A stretch of DNA of 18,745 bases, taken from an uncultured Prevotellaceae bacterium. Lineage in GTDB: Bacteria > Bacteroidota > Bacteroidia > Bacteroidales > Bacteroidaceae. A program made the position numbers and the translations under genes. The stretch lies in contig CAMHPM010000002.1 in the NCBI GenBank assembly GCA_946187025.1, positions 1-18,745 on the forward strand, in the 5' to 3' direction. The notes below the pieces were generated by a model, which was given only the letters and a program-made list of their open reading frames with translations, was not told where the DNA came from and did not search any database. Shown piece by piece: positions 15,096 through 18,745 of the stretch (positions are counted from its first letter, which is position 1; the number at the start of each line of letters is the position of its first letter).

Positions 15096-16202
15096 TTATT
15101 CTTTGATGAGTTTTAATACTTCCTGTGCTATCTTTTGTGCCGAGTCGGGCAGTGCCAGTTGTTTTATGTTGTTGCTGAGTGTGTGCAGTTTCTCGGCGTT
15201 GCCTATTGTCTCCACGGCCAGTGGCATGAGTTGTGTCGATGCGTATGCGTCGTTCATGAACAGGGCTGCATTGCGATCTGTCAGTGCATGTGCATTTTTT
15301 GTCTGATGGTCTTCGGCTACGTTTGGCGATGGTACGAGTATGCATGGTTTGCCCAGCAGGCACAGTTCGCTTATGCTGCTGGCTCCGGCCCGTGAGATAA
15401 CGAGGTCGGCTGCTGCGTATGCTGCGTCCATGTCGGCAATGAAGTCGGTGACCATGAGGTTCTTTGGTTTTCCCTGCCGTTCGAGGGTCGATGCGATGTA
15501 GTGGCTGTAGTATTTGCCTGTCTGCCATAGCACCTGCATGTGTGTGCGCTCGATTAGTCTCAGCGAGTTGAGTACGCTCTCGTTGATGGTGCGTGCTCCG
15601 AGGCTTCCGCCTATGATGAGCAGTGTGGGCAGTTCGGGGTCGAGCCCCATGCGTGTGCGGGCTTCGGCGGGGGTGAGGTGGGTCTCGGTGAGCGACTGGC
15701 GCACGGGGTTGCCGGTCATCAGAATCTTGTTGGCGGGGAAGAACCGTTCCATACCTTCGTAGGCCACACATATCTTGCTGGCCGACTTGGCCAGGAGTTT
15801 GTTGGTGACTCCTGCATAGGAGTTCTGCTCCTGTATGAGTGTAGGTATGCCCATCTGTGCGGCTGTCTTCAGTGTCGGGCCGCTGGCATATCCGCCCACG
15901 CCGACCACGGCTCCGGGCTTGAACTCGTTGATTATCTTGCGGGCCATGCGCTGGCATTTCCACACTTTCCACAACACGCGGATGTTTTTCAACGGGTTCT
16001 TGCGGCTGAACCCTTCGATTGGGAGTCCAACGATCTTGTAGCCGGCTGCCGGCACACGATGCATTTCCATACGGCCCTCGGCTCCGACAAACAGGATTTC
16101 TGCGTCAGGACGTAGTGTGCGTATGGCATTGGCTATGGATATGGCGGGGAAGATGTGACCTCCTGTTCCGCCGCCGCTTATTATGATTCTGGTTTGTTCC
16201 AT
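15096..16202 (-). CDS. murG: Lipid II synthase MurG (UDP-GlcNAc transferase)
   Basis: MurG transfers GlcNAc from UDP-GlcNAc to lipid I, making lipid II on the cytoplasmic face of the membrane. The protein has 368 residues and a GT-B fold. The N-terminal glycine loop is GGGTGGH (10-16); GVGGYAS (101-107) and IQEQNS (123-128) follow. The donor-binding half has GGSLGA (198-203), RAGASSISEL (271-280) with the sugar-contacting Glu279, and EDHQ (297-300). The ATG at 16202 is the only one giving the full glycine loop. A promoter-like sequence ends only 7 nt before this ATG. The 174-bp gap to ftsW is the largest inside the cluster. Confidence 0.97.
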   Translation of the reverse strand: MEQTRIIISGGGTGGHIFPAISIANAIRTLRPDAEILFVGAEGRMEMHRVPAAGYKIVGLPIEGFSRKNPLKNIRVLWKVWKCQRMARKIINEFKPGAVVGVGGYASGPTLKTAAQMGIPTLIQEQNSYAGVTNKLLAKSASKICVAYEGMERFFPANKILMTGNPVRQSLTETHLTPAEARTRMGLDPELPTLLIIGGSLGARTINESVLNSLRLIERTHMQVLWQTGKYYSHYIASTLERQGKPKNLMVTDFIADMDAAYAAADLVISRAGASSISELCLLGKPCILVPSPNVAEDHQTKNAHALTDRNAALFMNDAYASTQLMPLAVETIGNAEKLHTLSNNIKQLALPDSAQKIAQEVLKLIKE

Positions 16203-16209
16203 CGTTCTG

Positions 16210-16240
16210 CAAATTTACGAAAAACTTGTTGAATGTACAA
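16210..16240 (-). promoter_or_regulatory. Putative internal promoter of murG
   Basis: On the minus strand, TTG (16240-16238), a 20-bp spacer and TAAATTTG (16217-16210) match the Bacteroidetes -33/-7 arrangement. Only 7 nt (CAGAACG) separate the -7 box from the murG ATG, so transcription should begin at or within a few bases of the start codon. Confidence 0.65.
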
Positions 16241-16311
16241 TTTATTGGATGAAAAAATGCTTGTTTCACATCGCTTCGGCCTTTTCTTCGTGCTGTTGAC
16301 ACGTTTCGCGT

Positions 16312-16378
16312 TTTGCGAGTGCGGAGTCTCGGGCATGCGAGTGCGGAGTCTCGGCCTCATGAGTGCGCACTCGTTTTC
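16312..16378. repeat. Palindromic intergenic element, copy 2 (67 nt)
   Basis: Two direct copies of TGCGAGTGCGGAGTCTCGG start at 16314 and 16336. They are followed by the perfect 12-bp palindrome GAGTGCGCACTC (16361-16372). CGAGTGCG (16316-16323) can pair with CGCACTCG (16366-16373) to close the whole element. It aligns without gaps to 7295-7361. Its right end overlaps the ftsW stop codon (16377-16379), so on the minus strand it would be the first sequence transcribed after ftsW. Confidence 0.7.
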
Positions 16379-17687
16379 AGTCGATGCCGGTAGTGCTGTA
16401 GTATTCGTCGGTTTCGAGGGCGCTCACTGCCTCAGCCGGCTCCTTCGGCGTTTCGCTCACTTTCTCTGCATAACGGCTTATGCTGAGTATCACACCGAAA
16501 TAGAAGCAGGTGATGATGATCGATGTTCCGCCCTTGCTGATGAGCGGCAGCGGCTGACCCGTGACAGGTAGCAGATGCACGGCCACTCCCATGTTGATGA
16601 GGGCTTGCAACACCAGCAGGATGCCGAATCCCATGATGAGGAAGGCCGGGAAGAACTTGTCGCACTTGTTGGCTATCTTGCTCACCCTCACCAGCAGTGC
16701 CAGGTAGAGGAAGATGACAAACAGGGCGCCGATGATGCCTGTCTCTTCGATGATGATGGCGAAGATGAAGTCCGACTCAGCATGAGAGAGGAAGTCGCGT
16801 TGCACCGAGTTGCCCGGTCCCAGGCCTATGATGTTGGAATTGGCTATTGCTATGTTGGCATTGCCCACCTGCCAGTTTTCCGACAGGTTGTATTCGCTTT
16901 TCTCGTCGTCGAGAGCCTGTTTCTCAGCCTCCGATTTCACGCCCACCTTTTCCTCTATACGGTGCTTCCAGGTCAGCAGTCGGCCGCCGGCTTTGCCTAC
17001 AACGGCATCGGGCGTGATGATAAGCATCGTGGCAGCCACTCCGCCCACCAGGCCCATGACGAGTAACCCGCGGAACATGAGTTTATGAGGTATGTTGCCT
17101 ATATACATCATCATGACCGACACGGCAAATAAGATTAGGGCCGTCGATAGGTTTTCGGTGAAGATGAGGCCGCAGATGGTGAGAATGAGTATGCTGCAGA
17201 TCTTAAACGGCTTGCTGTAGCCACCCTTGGTAGCCATCACCACGGTCTTGGTGCCGCGGCGGTTGTGTACCACCTCTTCGTTCTGAGTCTTCGACAAGAT
17301 GGCAGCGAGCGACATGATGAGCGCCGCTTTCGCCACCTCCGACGGCTGGAACGACAAGAAACCGAGGTCGATCCATCGGTTGCCGCCGTTGATGGTGCCG
17401 CCGAAGAACAGCACGTAGAGCAATAGCAACACCGATGCCGGAAGCAGGAAGATGGGGAAGAGCTTGAAGTATTTGCATGGAATGCGGTTTACGACCAGGA
17501 TGATAATCAGCCCGACGAACAGGAAGCCCGCCTGACGAATCATCGGATCCCAGTGGTTGCCCTGAGCGTAGGTGAGCGAACTCGAGGCACTGTAAATCTC
17601 GACAAGCGAAATCATGCACAGGAAGAAGTAGATCATCCAAATCACTTTGTCGCCCTTGAACAAGTTGTTGCTTATAATCTTCAGCAT
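16377..17687 (-). CDS. ftsW: Septal peptidoglycan glycosyltransferase FtsW
   Basis: FtsW is a SEDS-family polytopic membrane enzyme that polymerises lipid II at the septum with its partner class B PBP. The 436 residues contain about ten hydrophobic segments. Recognisable motifs: GGNRWIDLGFLSFQPSEVAK (101-120), GPGNSVQRDFL (290-300) and AESDFIFAIIIEETG (303-317), where Asp306 aligns with the catalytic aspartate of the family, and TGQPLPLISKGGTS (376-389). Lys386 replaces the aromatic residue common at this place in proteobacteria. Two loops are longer than usual: about 132-160 (basic) and about 226-275 (charged). The gene lies 38 bp after murD. FtsW rather than RodA is chosen from its position in the dcw cluster. 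Confidence 0.95.
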   Translation of the reverse strand: MLKIISNNLFKGDKVIWMIYFFLCMISLVEIYSASSSLTYAQGNHWDPMIRQAGFLFVGLIIILVVNRIPCKYFKLFPIFLLPASVLLLLYVLFFGGTINGGNRWIDLGFLSFQPSEVAKAALIMSLAAILSKTQNEEVVHNRRGTKTVVMATKGGYSKPFKICSILILTICGLIFTENLSTALILFAVSVMMMYIGNIPHKLMFRGLLVMGLVGGVAATMLIITPDAVVGKAGGRLLTWKHRIEEKVGVKSEAEKQALDDEKSEYNLSENWQVGNANIAIANSNIIGLGPGNSVQRDFLSHAESDFIFAIIIEETGIIGALFVIFLYLALLVRVSKIANKCDKFFPAFLIMGFGILLVLQALINMGVAVHLLPVTGQPLPLISKGGTSIIITCFYFGVILSISRYAEKVSETPKEPAEAVSALETDEYYSTTGID

Positions 17688-17725
17688 AGTCGCTATTTGT
17701 TATCCGTTGTCTGTTATTCAATATA

Positions 17726-18745
17726 TTATAGGTTCTTCACACATTCCTTGAACTGCTCGCCGCGGTCTTCCATGTTCTTGAAGAGGTCGAAACTGGCACA
17801 GCAAGGGCTGAGCAGCACGCAGTCGCCCGGCGCAGCCATCTTGTAGCATGCATCGACACAGTCTTTCATGCTCCTTACGTCGGCTATCGGCAGGCCGAAC
17901 GAGTCGAAGTTCTCATGCAGTTTCCTGTTATCCACTCCGAGGAATACCAGGCCTTTGCACTTCTGGCGCACCAGGTCGTAAATCTCGGAATAGTCGTTGC
18001 CCTTGTCGAGTCCGCCGAGAATGAGTACCGTAGGCTGTTTCATGCTTTCGAGTGCATACCAACATGCGTTGACGTTAGTAGCCTTCGAGTCGTTGACAAA
18101 GTCGATACCACGCACACGTCCGGCCTTTTCGAGCCGGTGTTCCACACCCTTGAAACTGGCCAGGCTCTCGCGCAGCTTGTCGCTGCTCACCCCTGCTATG
18201 TTGGCGGTTATACCGGCTGCCAGCGAGTTGTAGAGGTTGTGACGGCCGGTCAGGGCCAGTTCGTCCTGCTCCATGTTGAATGGTGTAGGCACCTCGATCA
18301 CGTATTTTCCCTCGTCGGCATAGGCAATGGCTCCATTGCCTTTCACTGCCGAGAACGGATAGAGACGTGCGCGCAGCTTGTAGCGTTTGAGCTCTTCGGT
18401 CACTATCGGGTCGTCGTTCCAGAAGATGAAGGCATCGTTCTCGGTCTGATTCTGGGTGATGCGCATTTTCGAATCGACGTAGTTCTGCATCTTGAAGTCG
18501 TAGCGGTCGAGGTGGTCGGGGGTTATGTTGAGCAGCACGGCTATGTCGGCACGAAACTCATACATGCCGTCGAGCTGGAAGCTGCTGAGCTCTATCACAT
18601 AGTAGTCGAAGTGCTCTGTGGCCACCTGCAGTGCAAGGCTGCGGCCTATGTTGCCTGCCAGGCCCACGTTGTAGCCGGCATTGCGCAGTATGTGGTAGAT
18701 GAGCGAGGTGGTTGTGGTCTTGCCGTTCGAGCCTGTGATGCATAT
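17726..18745 (-). CDS. murD: UDP-N-acetylmuramoyl-L-alanine--D-glutamate ligase, 5' partial
   Basis: MurD adds D-glutamate to UDP-MurNAc-L-Ala with ATP. The frame is open to the window's right edge, so the N-terminal domain (roughly the first 110 residues) is outside; 339 residues are present. The visible part begins with the P loop GSNGKTTT (codons 18733 downward). IELSSFQLD and ITPDHLDRY follow; these are central-domain motifs. The C-terminal domain has FKGVEHRLE, NDSKATN and LGGLDKGNDY, the last two characteristic of MurD. A GTG at 18667 is an internal valine codon, not the start. ftsW follows after 38 bp. Confidence 0.96.
   Translation of the reverse strand: MCITGSNGKTTTTSLIYHILRNAGYNVGLAGNIGRSLALQVATEHFDYYVIELSSFQLDGMYEFRADIAVLLNITPDHLDRYDFKMQNYVDSKMRITQNQTENDAFIFWNDDPIVTEELKRYKLRARLYPFSAVKGNGAIAYADEGKYVIEVPTPFNMEQDELALTGRHNLYNSLAAGITANIAGVSSDKLRESLASFKGVEHRLEKAGRVRGIDFVNDSKATNVNACWYALESMKQPTVLILGGLDKGNDYSEIYDLVRQKCKGLVFLGVDNRKLHENFDSFGLPIADVRSMKDCVDACYKMAAPGDCVLLSPCCASFDLFKNMEDRGEQFKECVKNL

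Noticed and set aside
18558..18667. Start of murD at the GTG at 18667
   Set aside because: The frame continues upstream through the essential P loop GSNGKTTT, so the gene is cut by the window edge and this GTG is an internal valine.

Overview
This 18.7-kb window comes from a Bacteroidales chromosome, most like Prevotella or a close relative. The reasons are Bacteroidetes-type promoters (TTG/TTTG, about 20 bp, TAnnTTTG), start codons without Shine-Dalgarno sequences, a secreted CotH/lamin-tail protein with a type IX-like C-terminal signal, an adjacent xylB-xylA pair, and a dcw cluster in the order murD-ftsW-murG-murC-ftsQ-ftsA-ftsZ. The genus is an inference from protein style; nothing here fixes it.

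Layout. (1) 1-2543, plus strand: 3' part of a large secreted CotH-type protein, whose sorting tail appears to be knocked out of frame by one base near 2478. (2) 2642-5699, plus strand: promoter, xylB, xylA, then a 20-bp tandem repeat array and a terminator. XylA converts D-xylose to D-xylulose and XylB phosphorylates it for the pentose phosphate pathway. (3) 5793-6524, minus strand: recO. (4) 6621-7259, plus strand: promoter, tRNA-Glu(TTC), a heptamer repeat tract, rpsT and a terminator. (5) 7260-9745, plus strand: an intergenic block with a palindromic element, then the promoter and leader of gyrB, gyrB, and a terminator. (6) 9862-18745, minus strand: the division and cell-wall cluster, reading murD (cut by the window end), ftsW, murG, murC, ftsQ, ftsA, ftsZ, closed by a long hairpin terminator facing gyrB.

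In the cluster, MurD, MurC and MurG make the peptidoglycan precursor lipid II. FtsW polymerises glycan at the septum. FtsQ, FtsA and FtsZ are divisome parts. murC and ftsQ overlap by 4 bp, ftsQ and ftsA are 1 bp apart, and murG and murC are 9 bp apart, so these four look co-transcribed. A 174-bp gap before murG holds a strong-looking promoter and a repeat element, so murG to ftsZ may be partly uncoupled from murD-ftsW.

The core genes are ordinary. The unexplained material is mostly intergenic: a 67-nt GC-rich palindromic element present twice (7295-7361 and 16312-16378), the 20-bp tandem array after xylA, the heptamer array before rpsT, a possible 10-codon upstream ORF touching gyrB, and a murG promoter so close to the ATG that its mRNA would be nearly leaderless. 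I saw no mobile element, CRISPR array, defence gene or phage gene, and no convincing new multi-gene system.
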